DNA of 35,880 nucleotides. Source: Nonomuraea cypriaca. Its GTDB lineage: Bacteria; Actinomycetota; Actinomycetes; Streptosporangiales; Streptosporangiaceae. The stretch lies in NCBI RefSeq assembly GCF_015645445.1, contig NZ_JADOGI010000103.1:1-35880 (forward strand), read 5' to 3'. Both the position numbers and the translations under genes were made by a program. The notes under the pieces are model-generated. The model did not search any database and had not been told where the DNA came from. It saw only the letters and a list, made by a program, of their open reading frames with translations. Numbering within the stretch: position 1 is the first letter of the stretch; each line of letters opens with the position of its first letter. This document shows, piece by piece, positions 7,335-15,984 of this stretch.

Positions 7335-7846
7335 TCACGGGCGGCGTCCCTGGAACGTGGTGGTCATGCCGCCGTCGACCGGGATACGTCCCCGGCCGTG
7401 CCGGGCACGCCGATCACCGAGGACACGTTGATGATCCGGCCGGGCGCGCCCCGCCGTACGAGGTCGCCCGCGACCAGCCGGCTCAGCCCGAACGCGGAGA
7501 CCAGATCGACATCGAGCAGCCGCGCCAACTCCCCGGCGGTGAAGTCGGCCATGCCCCGCCTGTCGCGCTGGCCCACGTTGTTGACCAGCACGTCCACCGC
7601 CCGGCCACGCGCGGCCACCTCCTCCAGCGCCCGCGCGGCCGCGTCGAGGTCGGTCACGTCGAACGCGGCGTACTCGACGTCCATCCGCGCGGCCAGGCCG
7701 GCGAGGTGGTCCTTGTCGCGGCCGTTCAGCACCACCCTGGCCCCGGCGCCCGCCAGCCCCCGCGCCATCTCCAGGCCGAGCCCCCGGCCCGAGCCGGTCA
7801 CCAGGGCCGTACGTCCCCGCAGCGAGAACCCGTTCATGAACGTCAC
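7335..7846 (-). pseudogene. Short-chain dehydrogenase/reductase broken by an internal deletion
   Basis: The frame from the GTG at 7846 encodes a normal SDR N-terminus: the NAD(P)-binding motif TGSGRGLG, NNVGQRDRR in place of NNAG, and IINVSSVIGVPGTAG with the catalytic serine. It then stops at 7364 after 160 residues, where an intact SDR has about 250. Just beyond, in another frame, lies a recognisable SDR C-terminus (VDGGMTTTFQGRRP, stop at 7335-7337). About 90 residues between the two ends, including the YxxxK active site, are missing and the frames no longer match. The N-terminus resembles gluconate 5-dehydrogenase-like SDRs. The ribosome binding site (AGGAG before the GTG) is intact, so decay may be recent. 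An assembly error is the alternative. Confidence 0.8.
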
Positions 7847-7856
7847 CCTTCTCCTG

Positions 7857-7874
7857 CTGAAACGATCGTTTCAG
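7857..7874. promoter_or_regulatory. Perfect 18-bp palindrome, TetR-type operator candidate
   Basis: CTGAAACGATCGTTTCAG is its own reverse complement. It lies 10 bp upstream of the GTG of the SDR pseudogene and directly before its AGGAG ribosome binding site. Perfect palindromes of this size and AT/CG pattern are typical operators of TetR-family repressors. No TetR gene is adjacent; the only one in the window is 28 kb away with a different operator. Confidence 0.6.
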
Positions 7875-7898
7875 TAAAGGATAGACGGGGTGGCGAGC

Positions 7899-9485
7899 TC
7901 ACGTCGATCGCAGCTCCGGCGGACCGTAGCCGCCGCCCCCGCCGGTCTCGCAACGCAGCACGTCACCGGGCCTGACCGGCAGCGCGTTGGCCTTGAGCAG
8001 GCCGAGCTCCCCTTCCGTGCCCGGGTTGAGTGTGACGCGCGGGGGAGCGCCCGCCTGGCCGCCCGCCAGCCCCCACGCGGGGGTGACCGAGCGCTCGAAC
8101 CACAGCGACAGGGAGGCGTCCGCGCGGAACTCGTACTCGCGGACCACCCCGTCGCCGCCCCGCCACCGCCCCGCGCCGCCGGTGTCCTGGCGGACCGCGT
8201 AGGAGGTGACGCGGACCGGGAAGAGCGTCTCCAGCACCTCGATCGGCATGTCGCGCAGCCCGCCGTTGACGTTGTTGATCAGGCAGCTCTCGCCGTCGCC
8301 GCCCTCCCAGGCGCCCCAGCCGCCGACCGTGGCCTCCTGGGAGACGTACAGGTTGCCGGTACGCGGGTCCGTACCGGTGAACTGCACGATCATCGAGTCC
8401 CCGTACGAGGCCGCGGCCGCCTTGTCCGGCAGCACCGGCGCCAGCGCCCGCACCACCAGGTCGATGAGCAGCCCGAGATGCGAGTAGTAGTACTGGCAGG
8501 CGGCCGGCGACTCGGCGGCCAGCATCGAGCCCGGCCGAGTCGCGACCGACAGCGGCCGGAACGAGCCGCCGTTCAGCGGCACGTCGCCGGAGACCAGCAG
8601 CTTGTACCCGACCCGTACGGCGGCCACCGCCTGCGCGGTGCCGCAGTTGACCGGGCCGGTCGCCTGGTCGGCGCAGTCGGTCAGGTCCACGTGCATCGAC
8701 TCGCCGGACACCGCGATCGTCACGTTCACCGGCAGCGGGGTGGCGAGGTCGATGCCGTCGTTGTCGAGGAACCCCGACGCCTCGTAGACCCCGTCGGGGA
8801 TGGCCGCGATGGCCGCCCGCTCCATGCGCTCGGTCTGGTCGAAGATCTGGTCGCGGGCCGCCGCCACCGTGTCGATCCCCCACCGGGAGACGATCTCCGC
8901 CAGCCGCCGCTGCCCGGTCATCGCGCAGCTCACCTGGGCCCGCATGTCGCCGAGCGTGGCGTGCGGGAAGCGGACGTTGCGGGCGATCACCTCGTGCATG
9001 TCGCGGCAGGGCCGGCCGCCCGCGTACAGCTTCACCGGGCCCATCCGCAGGCCCTCCTGGAAGATCGAGGTGGAGTCCATGGAGCCGCCAGGGTCCTTGG
9101 AGCCGACGTCCAGCCAGTGCGCCCGCGACGCCGCGAACCCGGCGAGCTCCCCGTCCACGAAGATCGGCCCGTAGACGGTGACGTCGTTGAGGTGGGTGCC
9201 GCCGATGTAGGAGTCGTTGAGCGCCCACACGTCGCCCTCCTGCCACACCTCCCGCCCGTACAGGCGCTCGGTCTCGCGGGTGCACACCTCCAGGTTGCCC
9301 AGGAAGATCGGCAGGCCCGACGACTGGCCGAGCACGTGGTGGTCCCGGTCGAGCAGCGCGACCGCGCAGTCCTTGGCCTCGTAGATGACGGGGGTGTAGG
9401 AGCTGCGGATGAGGGTGGTGTTCATGTCCTCCGCGGCCTGCAGGAGCGCGCAGCGGATGATCTCGGTGGTGACGGGGTCGATCAC
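7899..9485 (-). CDS. hyuB: Hydantoinase B/oxoprolinase family subunit
   Basis: The 528-residue protein starts at the GTG at 9485 (MIDPVTTEIIRCALLQAAED), overlapping the hyuA stop by four bases (GTGA). It shows the usual landmarks of the HyuB family: NTTLIRSSYTPVIYEAKDCA near the start, DVWALNDSYIGGTHLNDVT, and the glycine-rich end GGGGGYGPP. With HyuA it forms an ATP-dependent enzyme that opens hydantoin, oxoproline or related cyclic amides, or carboxylates acetone- or acetophenone-like substrates. The substrate cannot be read from sequence. Much longer open frames on both strands here are shadows caused by high GC. Confidence 0.93.
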   Translation of the reverse strand: MIDPVTTEIIRCALLQAAEDMNTTLIRSSYTPVIYEAKDCAVALLDRDHHVLGQSSGLPIFLGNLEVCTRETERLYGREVWQEGDVWALNDSYIGGTHLNDVTVYGPIFVDGELAGFAASRAHWLDVGSKDPGGSMDSTSIFQEGLRMGPVKLYAGGRPCRDMHEVIARNVRFPHATLGDMRAQVSCAMTGQRRLAEIVSRWGIDTVAAARDQIFDQTERMERAAIAAIPDGVYEASGFLDNDGIDLATPLPVNVTIAVSGESMHVDLTDCADQATGPVNCGTAQAVAAVRVGYKLLVSGDVPLNGGSFRPLSVATRPGSMLAAESPAACQYYYSHLGLLIDLVVRALAPVLPDKAAAASYGDSMIVQFTGTDPRTGNLYVSQEATVGGWGAWEGGDGESCLINNVNGGLRDMPIEVLETLFPVRVTSYAVRQDTGGAGRWRGGDGVVREYEFRADASLSLWFERSVTPAWGLAGGQAGAPPRVTLNPGTEGELGLLKANALPVRPGDVLRCETGGGGGYGPPELRST

Positions 9486-11581
9486 GTGTTCACCTTCAAG
9501 AGCAGGAAGCCGTTGTCGTCCACCGCGGCCAGGCAGCCGGGCGGGACGACCGTGGTCGCGGTCTCCTCCACCACGATCGCGGGCCCGGCCAGTTCGCCGT
9601 CGAGGCCGGAGCGGCGCAGCACCGGCGTGCGGTGCACCGCGCCGTCGAAGATCACATCCCGTACGTCGGGCGCCGCCCCGCCGGACGCCTCGGGAGCCGG
9701 GGTGGAGGTACGCGGGAACGAGCCGAACCCGGTGCTGCGCAGCATGACGAACTCCACCGGCGCCTCCGGCGTGGCGTGGCCGTACCGGCTGGTGTGCGCC
9801 TCGGCGTAACGGGCCGCGATGTCCTCGAGGAAGCCGGGACCGGCCGGCTCGGCCGCGTCGCGCAGCGGGATGGTCAGCGTGTAGTCCTGGCCCTCGTAGC
9901 GCAGGTCGACGGCGTGCTCGACCCGGCGCCGCTCCTCGGGTACGGCCTGGCCGGACAGCGCGTCGAGCACCTCCCGCTCCAACCTCATGAGATTTCCGGA
10001 CATGTCGGCGCCGTCCAGCGTGTCCTGCGGCCGGAAGTACGGATGCGTCAGATCCCTGCGCACGTCGGCCTCCAGCATCCCCCACGCCGAGAACGCCCCG
10101 GGGAAGCGCGGTACGACCACCTCGGAGACGCCCAGCTCGCGGGCGATGAACGCGGCGTGCATCGGGCCCGCGCCCCCGAACGCCACCAGCGCGAACTCCC
10201 GGGGCTCCACCCCGTGCTCCACCGTCAGCGTGCGGATGGCCTGCGCCATCTTGGCGTTGGCCACGTCGCAGATCCCCTCGGCCAGCAGGAGCGGGTCAAG
10301 CCGCAGCTCGCCGGCCAGAGTCGCGATCGCGATGCCGGCCGCCTCCACGTCCAGCGTCATCAGGCCGCCCGCGAACCAGTCCGGGTCCACCCGCCCGAGC
10401 ACCACGTTCGCGTCGGTGACCGTGGCCCGGGTGCCGCCCCTGCCGTAACAGGCCGGTCCCGGCACGGCGCCGGCCGACTCGGGCCCGACCCGCAACGCGC
10501 CCGCCTCGGTCCAGGCGATCGAACCGCCGCCCGCGCCGATCGTGTGCAGGTTCACGATCGGCATCAGCACGGGAAAACCCTCGATGCGAGCCTCGGCGCT
10601 GACATCCGGCCGCCCGTTCACGACGAGCGACACGTCGAACGACGTACCCCCCATGTCGATACAGATCGCATTGTCCCGCCGCGCCTGATTTGCGTCGCCT
10701 GGGGCTGGACCGACGCCGGGTCCGCGCTCATGTTGATCAACGCCGGGTCCGCGTCCGAGCAGCCGGGTGGCGGCGACCCCGCCCATCGTCCCGCCCACCG
10801 GTCCGGACAGCAGGGTCTGCAACGGCCGGCGCATCGCGTAGGAGGCGTTCACCAGCCCGCCCGACGACTGCATCACGTGCACCGGCACCGCCGGCCCCCG
10901 CTCGGCGAAGCGCCGCTCGATCCCGGCCAGGTAACGCCGCACCACCGGCCCCGTGTACGCCTCCAGCACCGCCGACGAGGTCCGCTCGTACTCCCGCCAC
11001 TCCCGCGCCACTTCGTGTGACAGCACGACCAGAACATCGTCGCCCAGCTCGGCACGCAGGATGTCGCCCGCCCGCACCTCGTGCGCAGGATCGGCGTACG
11101 AGAACAGCAGGCACACCGCCACCGCCTCGAAACCCTCCACGCGCGCCCGCCGAGCCGCCCGGCGCACCGACTCCTCATCCAGCGGTACGAGCTCCCGACC
11201 CAGGTAGTCCAGCCGCCCGCCGGCCTCCATCACGTCCTGACGCGGCACCAGCGGCGGCGGCTTGCGGTAACGCAGGTCGAACATGCGGTCCCGGTTGCCC
11301 CGGGCGATCCGGTAGACGTCCCCGCCGCCCTCGCTCGCCAGCAGCAGCACGCGGGCGCCCTTGCGCTCCAGCAGCGCGTTGAGCCCCTGCGTGGTGCCGT
11401 GCACGAAGAACGAGATGCCGGCGGGATCGTTCACGGCCCGGCTCAGCGCGGCGAACACGCCCTCGGCCAGATCCTCCGGAGTGGTCGGCGCCTTCGCGGC
11501 CGTCACGGCCCCGGTCCGCTCGTCGTAACAGACCACGTCGGTGAAGGTGCCGCCGATGTCCATGGCGACGCGATAGCTCAT
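9482..11581 (-). CDS. hyuA: Hydantoinase A/oxoprolinase family ATPase subunit
   Basis: From the ATG at 11581 (MSYRVAMDIGGTFTD) the protein has 699 residues. It carries the phosphate-binding motif DIGGTFTD at residues 8-15, HGTTQGLNALLERKGA, the second motif IDMGGTSFDVSLV and FGGAGPMHA, all typical of HyuA. The frame extends 12 codons upstream, but those do not match the family. The gene is coupled to hyuB. Just before IDMGGTSFDV there is an unusual insertion of about 25 residues rich in G, P and R, encoded around a duplicated 14-mer at 10713-10753, where family members have only a few residues. A hairpin at 11597-11616 lies just upstream of the start. Confidence 0.93.
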   Translation of the reverse strand: MSYRVAMDIGGTFTDVVCYDERTGAVTAAKAPTTPEDLAEGVFAALSRAVNDPAGISFFVHGTTQGLNALLERKGARVLLLASEGGGDVYRIARGNRDRMFDLRYRKPPPLVPRQDVMEAGGRLDYLGRELVPLDEESVRRAARRARVEGFEAVAVCLLFSYADPAHEVRAGDILRAELGDDVLVVLSHEVAREWREYERTSSAVLEAYTGPVVRRYLAGIERRFAERGPAVPVHVMQSSGGLVNASYAMRRPLQTLLSGPVGGTMGGVAATRLLGRGPGVDQHERGPGVGPAPGDANQARRDNAICIDMGGTSFDVSLVVNGRPDVSAEARIEGFPVLMPIVNLHTIGAGGGSIAWTEAGALRVGPESAGAVPGPACYGRGGTRATVTDANVVLGRVDPDWFAGGLMTLDVEAAGIAIATLAGELRLDPLLLAEGICDVANAKMAQAIRTLTVEHGVEPREFALVAFGGAGPMHAAFIARELGVSEVVVPRFPGAFSAWGMLEADVRRDLTHPYFRPQDTLDGADMSGNLMRLEREVLDALSGQAVPEERRRVEHAVDLRYEGQDYTLTIPLRDAAEPAGPGFLEDIAARYAEAHTSRYGHATPEAPVEFVMLRSTGFGSFPRTSTPAPEASGGAAPDVRDVIFDGAVHRTPVLRRSGLDGELAGPAIVVEETATTVVPPGCLAAVDDNGFLLLKVNT
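10713..10753. repeat. Duplicated 14-mer inside hyuA
   Basis: ACGCCGGGTCCGCG occurs at 10713-10726 and again at 10740-10753, 27 bp apart. A multiple of three keeps the frame, and both copies are read as RGPGV. They fall in the extra low-complexity stretch of hyuA, suggesting the insertion grew by in-frame duplication. Confidence 0.7.
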
Positions 11582-11596
11582 GCGCAGTACCGTACG

Positions 11597-11616
11597 TGCG
11601 GGCGGACGCGCCCGCA
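11597..11616. promoter_or_regulatory. 8-bp hairpin in the hyuA leader
   Basis: TGCGGGCG-GACG-CGCCCGCA is a perfect 8-bp stem with a four-base loop, ending 15 bp upstream of the hyuA start. It could terminate the transcript of the gene ending at 11732, or fold in the hyuA leader. No U-tract follows. Confidence 0.4.
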
Positions 11617-11731
11617 TGTGCGTGAGGCACAGAAGGGCGGGCCGCCCGCGTGCGTCCCGCCACGGCGGAAGGCGAGCGACGAGCCGTCCGCGGGCGCCGC
11701 TCCGCCGGTGGCGTCGATGACGCGGGGAAGG

Positions 11732-12097
11732 TCAGCGGGGCGCGTCGTCGCCCGTGATCAGAACACCGTCCGCCGCCGCGACCGGCCGCTCCCCGGCCGT
11801 CACCAGGAGCAGCATCGCGGCCACTTCGCGCGAGAGATGGGGATCCGCCTGGAACGCCGCCGCGATCGCCGACCGCAACGCCGCCAGGCTGGGCTCGTCG
11901 TCCGGCTTGGCGTCGGCCACTCGCCCGATCACCCGCCTGGCGTCGGCGTCACCGCGGCCGAAGACGCGCTGCAGGATGCGGGCGCCGCGGGCCACGGTGG
12001 TGTCCGCAGCCAGTTCCTTGGTCTTGGCGAGCACGCCCACGCCGTAGGCGCCGATCGCCGCGGTGACATAAGGCATGACATCAGGCGCAGTGTCCAT
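11732..12097 (-). CDS. Small conserved protein of unknown function, downstream partner of the nSTAND-WD40 gene
   Basis: The 121-residue protein starts MDTAPDVMPYVTAAIGAYG at the ATG at 12097, which has GGGAG five bases upstream; the ATG at 12109 has a ribosome binding site that is too close. An Ala/Gly-rich helix at residues 8-25 (TAAIGAYGVGVLAKTKEL) is followed by VARGARILQRVFGR and a helical domain ending in a Leu/Val-rich segment. I do not recognise a named family with confidence, but similar short proteins are common in actinomycetes. It lies 72 bp after the stop of the large nSTAND-WD40 gene on the same strand, so cotranscription and a shared role are likely. No catalytic motif is visible. 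Confidence 0.7.
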   Translation of the reverse strand: MDTAPDVMPYVTAAIGAYGVGVLAKTKELAADTTVARGARILQRVFGRGDADARRVIGRVADAKPDDEPSLAALRSAIAAAFQADPHLSREVAAMLLLVTAGERPVAAADGVLITGDDAPR

Positions 12098-12169
12098 GAG
12101 AGCTCCCATACGTCCTCAGGGGGATGACGCGATGGTAGCCCCGATGGTTCGTGCGGCGGACGGATTCAT

Positions 12170-15100
12170 TCAACGGATTCGTTCATCTGGGCACACCGGT
12201 TCCGCGGGCATCCCGGGGAAGTACTGGGACCACTCGCCGGGGGTGATCGGCGAGCTCGCGGTCGTCGCGCAGATCCGGGCGACCACCCGCTCCGGGTCGG
12301 TCTCCCACAGCTTGGCCACCCAGTCCTCGCCCGCCGTGGCCAGGGTGTGACCGTCAGGGGCGTAGGCGACGGCGTCGACCGGTTTGCCGTGGCCGATCAA
12401 CGTTGCCAGTCTGCTCCGGCTCGCCACGTCCCACAGCACGGCGGTCTTGTCGGAGCTCACCGTGGCCAGGGTGCGTCCGTCCGGGCTGAACGCCACCGAC
12501 TTCACCGCGTCCGTGTAGCCGTTGAGAAGAGCGACGCCGGCCGGCCTGGCCGGGTCGGAGACGTCCCACAGCACGACGACGCGGTCGGAACCGGCGCTGG
12601 CCAGCAGGCGCCCGTCGGGGCTGAACGCCACGGACTTCACCGCGTCGGTGTGGCGGGCGGCGACCGCGAGCAGCCGGCCGCGGAAGTCCCACAGCCGCAC
12701 GGTGTGGTCGGCGCTCGCCGTGGCGACGACCCGGCCGGTCATCACCACGTCATTGATCGGCCCGGTGTGCCCGTTCAGCGTGGCCAGCCTGGTGCGGGTC
12801 CTGATGTCCCACAGCGCGGCGGTCTTGTCGGAGCTCGCGGTGGCCAGGGTGCCGCCGCCGAACGTGACGGACTCCACCGCGTCCCCGTGCTCGGCGAGGA
12901 CGGTCGAGCCGTGGTCACGGAGATCCCACAGCCGCGCCGTCCCGTCCGCGCTCGCACTGGCCAGCATGCGCCCGTCCGGGCTGTAGGCCACCGCGTTGAC
13001 CGGACCGGTGTGTCCGCTGAGGACCTCCGAGGTGCGATCCCGCAGGTTCCACAGCCGGATGGCCCGGTCGTAGCCGGCCGTCGCCAGCGATCGGCCGTCC
13101 GGGCTGAAGGCGGCCCCGTAGACGGAGCTGTGATGGCCGGTGAGCGTGTCACCCGGCAGGTCCCACAGCCGCGTCGTGTGGTCAGAACCGGCCGTGGCGA
13201 GGGTACGCCCGGCGAACGCGGCGGAGGTGACCGTGCCCGTGTGCCCGGCGAGCGTGGCCAGCTCGCGGGGCTCGCGAGGGTCGCCGACGTCCCACACGCG
13301 AACCGACGCGTCGGCGCCGCCGGAGACGAGCGCGTCGCCCATGAACGTCAGCGCGCGCACGGCGTCGGTGTGGCCGTCGGCGGCAGACAACGGGTCGCCC
13401 GCCAGGTCCCAGAGCCGCACGGTGCCGTCCTCGCCCGCGCTGGCGAGCACCGGACCGCCGAACGCCACCGCGTTCACCCCGCCGGTGTGCCCGGAGAGGA
13501 CCGCTGAGGTACGGCTCGTCAGATCCCACAACCGGACGGTACGGTCGGCGCTCGCGGACGCCAGGGTGCGCCCGTCCGCGCTGAAGGCCACCGACTTCAC
13601 GCCGCCGGTGTGCCCGCTGAGCGTGGCCGATCCACCTCGGGTCAGGTCCCAGAGCCGGACCAGGTGGCCGGCGTCCGCGCCGGCCAGCGTACGGCCGTCC
13701 GGGCTGAAGGCGACGGCGCCGACCGCGCCCGCGTGCCCGGTGAGGCTCGGCAGCCGCCGGGGGCGGGAGGGGTCGGCGACGTCCCACAGCAGCACCGCGC
13801 CGTCCCCGCCGGCCGCCAGTGTGCGGCCGTCGGGACTCAACGCCGCCGAGCGCGCGTTCGCGTTCACCGTGGCCAGCTCACGCGGGTGGTGCGGGTCGGT
13901 GACGTCCGTCAGCGTGATCGTGGCGTCCGCGCTCGCCGTGGCCGCCAGCCGTCCGTCGCGGCTGAGCGCCACCGCGACCACGTCGTCGCCGTGGCCGGTC
14001 AGGCGCGTGGCGTGCGGCGTGCCGAACGCGCTGAGCAGGCTGCCGCGGGTCACCTCGTTGGCGGACAACCGGTACGCGGCCAGGCTGAGCCGCGCGGCGA
14101 GCGCCGGGTCGGTGAGGCGCGAGGCCGCCGCGCGTTCCGCGACGCGCTGCGAGGTGGCGGTGTTGCGCTCCTGGGCCGCCTGGCGTTGAGCGCCGACCGC
14201 GACGGCGCTCGCGGCGACCGCCAGGGCCAGCAGCACGCTCAGCAGCGTGACCAGCCGGTGCAGGCGCCGGGTGCCGCGCAGGGCCGCCTCCGCCTCCTCG
14301 GCTTCCGCGGCCTCGCTCGCGTCCAGGAACTCCCGTTCCAGCCTGCTCAGCCTGCCGGCGACCTCGCGTGCCGTCGCCAGCCGGACGCCGCGGTAGAGTG
14401 CGCTCTCGTCCCGGCCCAGCTCCTGCCATGCCTGCGCGGCCTCGGTGAGCCGGCGGTGGGTGCGCAGCGCGTCGCGGTCCTCGGACAGCCACTCGTGCAG
14501 GCGCGGCCAGGAGCGGATCAGCGCCTCGTGGGTGAGCTCGACAGTGTCGCCGTCCATGGTGATCAGCCGTTGCGCGGCGAGGCGTTCGAGCACGACCTCG
14601 GTGCCGGGGTCGGTGGTGTCCAGCTCGGCGCGGAGGATGCGGCGCTTGGTGTCCTCGGTGCCCTCGCCGAGCGCGGTGAGCCGGTGGAACAGGTCCCTCG
14701 CCAGCCGCTGCCGCGCCGGCTCGAGGTCGGCGTAGACGCGTTCGGCGGTGTGGGCGAGCGCGCCGTCGATGCCGCCCGCCGCCTGGAAGCCGGTCAGCGT
14801 GAGGGTGTTGCCGCGTCTTCGCCGCCACGTCTCCAGCAGCGCGTGCGACAGCAGCGGCAGGACGCCGGCCCGTCCGTTGGCATGGGCCACGAGGTCGACC
14901 AGCAGCGCCTGCTCGACCGCGCAGCCGGCGCGCGAGGCGGGCGCGCTGATCGCGCGGCGCAGCTCGCCGGTGGTCATCGGGCCGACGACGAGCCGGCTGG
15001 TCAGCTCGTCGCGCAGCACCGGGTGGCCGGTGCAGTGGGCGTGGAAGTCCGAGCGGACGCCCAGCACGACGTGGCACCGGGAGTCGCCCGCCCGCGCCGC

Positions 15101-15835
15101 CGTGACCAGGGACTCGGCGAACCGGGTGCGCTCGGCGACGTCGCGGCACAGCGTGAAGACCTCCTCGAACTGGTCCACCACGACCAGCAGGTCGCCCGGC
15201 GCGTCCACGGTCACCTGCCGGGCGAACAGGTGCAGGGCGCGCGGGTCGGCGGCCAGCTCGGCGCGGACGAGCCCCGGCGGCGTGCCGGTCAGGCGGGCGA
15301 GCCGGACCGCGCACTCCTCCAGCGGGTGGGCGCCGGGAGTGAAGATCACCGACTGGTGCGGCCAGGACGCGAGCAGGCCGGCGCGCAGCAGTGAGGACTT
15401 GCCCGCCCCCGAGGCGCCGAAGAGCGTGATGAGCCGGTCGGTACGCAGCCGTTCGACCAGTTCGCCCAGGAGGTGTTCGCGGCCGAAGAACAGGTCGGCG
15501 TCCTCGAGCCGGAACGCCGACAGGCCGACGTACGGCGCGTGCCGCTCCGGCTCGGGGTCGCCGCCTGCGGCCAGTTCGGCCGCGACGGCGTGCCAGCGCT
15601 TCTCCCACTCCGCGGCGTCGCCGCCGCACACCTTCACGTACGCCAGCGTCACGGGGAGGCTCGGCAGCCTCTGCCCGCTCGCGGCCCCGGACAGCGTCGC
15701 CAGCGAGTAGTGCGCGTATTTGACCATCTCCCGATATGTCGGGCTGCCCGCGCGCCGCCGTAACTCCCGCAGATCCGCGGCGAATCTGGTCAGCGGGTCG
15801 TCGCTGCGCGGCAACGGCAGTTCGCCTCGTGCCAA
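12170..15835 (-). CDS. XRE-nSTAND NTPase-transmembrane-WD40 protein (14 repeats)
   Basis: The 1221-residue protein begins MARGELPLPRSDDPLTRFAA and has an XRE-like domain (residues about 15-85, SPTYREMVKYAHYSLATLS). An nSTAND1-type NTPase follows, with Walker A GASGAGKS at 140-147 and Walker B VVVDQFEE. A transmembrane helix (VTLLSVLLALAVAASAVAVG) comes next, then 14 WD40 repeats ending in LWDL-type dipeptides, enough for two seven-bladed propellers. I chose the TTG at 15835: it has GGGGGTGG seven bases upstream and gives the N-terminus usual for this actinobacterial family, whereas the in-frame ATG at 15874 has no ribosome binding site. STAND NTPases are switch proteins in signalling and anti-phage defence. 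No effector domain is visible here, and the small gene at 11732-12097 follows it. Confidence 0.93.
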   Translation of the reverse strand: MARGELPLPRSDDPLTRFAADLRELRRRAGSPTYREMVKYAHYSLATLSGAASGQRLPSLPVTLAYVKVCGGDAAEWEKRWHAVAAELAAGGDPEPERHAPYVGLSAFRLEDADLFFGREHLLGELVERLRTDRLITLFGASGAGKSSLLRAGLLASWPHQSVIFTPGAHPLEECAVRLARLTGTPPGLVRAELAADPRALHLFARQVTVDAPGDLLVVVDQFEEVFTLCRDVAERTRFAESLVTAARAGDSRCHVVLGVRSDFHAHCTGHPVLRDELTSRLVVGPMTTGELRRAISAPASRAGCAVEQALLVDLVAHANGRAGVLPLLSHALLETWRRRRGNTLTLTGFQAAGGIDGALAHTAERVYADLEPARQRLARDLFHRLTALGEGTEDTKRRILRAELDTTDPGTEVVLERLAAQRLITMDGDTVELTHEALIRSWPRLHEWLSEDRDALRTHRRLTEAAQAWQELGRDESALYRGVRLATAREVAGRLSRLEREFLDASEAAEAEEAEAALRGTRRLHRLVTLLSVLLALAVAASAVAVGAQRQAAQERNTATSQRVAERAAASRLTDPALAARLSLAAYRLSANEVTRGSLLSAFGTPHATRLTGHGDDVVAVALSRDGRLAATASADATITLTDVTDPHHPRELATVNANARSAALSPDGRTLAAGGDGAVLLWDVADPSRPRRLPSLTGHAGAVGAVAFSPDGRTLAGADAGHLVRLWDLTRGGSATLSGHTGGVKSVAFSADGRTLASASADRTVRLWDLTSRTSAVLSGHTGGVNAVAFGGPVLASAGEDGTVRLWDLAGDPLSAADGHTDAVRALTFMGDALVSGGADASVRVWDVGDPREPRELATLAGHTGTVTSAAFAGRTLATAGSDHTTRLWDLPGDTLTGHHSSVYGAAFSPDGRSLATAGYDRAIRLWNLRDRTSEVLSGHTGPVNAVAYSPDGRMLASASADGTARLWDLRDHGSTVLAEHGDAVESVTFGGGTLATASSDKTAALWDIRTRTRLATLNGHTGPINDVVMTGRVVATASADHTVRLWDFRGRLLAVAARHTDAVKSVAFSPDGRLLASAGSDRVVVLWDVSDPARPAGVALLNGYTDAVKSVAFSPDGRTLATVSSDKTAVLWDVASRSRLATLIGHGKPVDAVAYAPDGHTLATAGEDWVAKLWETDPERVVARICATTASSPITPGEWSQYFPGMPAEPVCPDERIR

Positions 15836-15898
15836 TGGTCCACCCCCGTAGCATCGGCCCGGCCATTTTCCCATGGGAACGATTGTTCGTCATCTGTT

Positions 15899-15929
15899 TT
15901 GTTCGCCACAGTGCCCCGACAGCGAACAA
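15899..15929. promoter_or_regulatory. 8-bp inverted repeat in divergent promoter region
   Basis: TTGTTCGC at 15899-15906 and its exact complement GCGAACAA at 15922-15929 flank a 15-nt spacer, between the nSTAND gene (minus) and the small secreted protein (plus). A further GAACGATTGTTC imperfect dyad lies at about 15877-15888. The repeated GTTCG core suggests an operator region, possibly bound by the XRE domain of the nSTAND protein. Confidence 0.45.
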
Positions 15930-15984
15930 GGGCGGGTGCGGTAGACACACTGCCGACCGCTCCAACCTTCCATCAGGGGGAACC

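Noticed and set aside
7890..9809. Very long plus-strand open frame opposite hyuB/hyuA
   Set aside because: It is an antisense shadow caused by high GC; its translation is R/A/G/P-rich and matches no family, while the minus strand carries clear HyuA/HyuB motifs.
12347..15394. Long plus-strand open frames opposite the WD40 region
   Set aside because: They arise from the repeated WD40 coding sequence read in antisense; the repetitive pattern in them mirrors the WD40 repeats.
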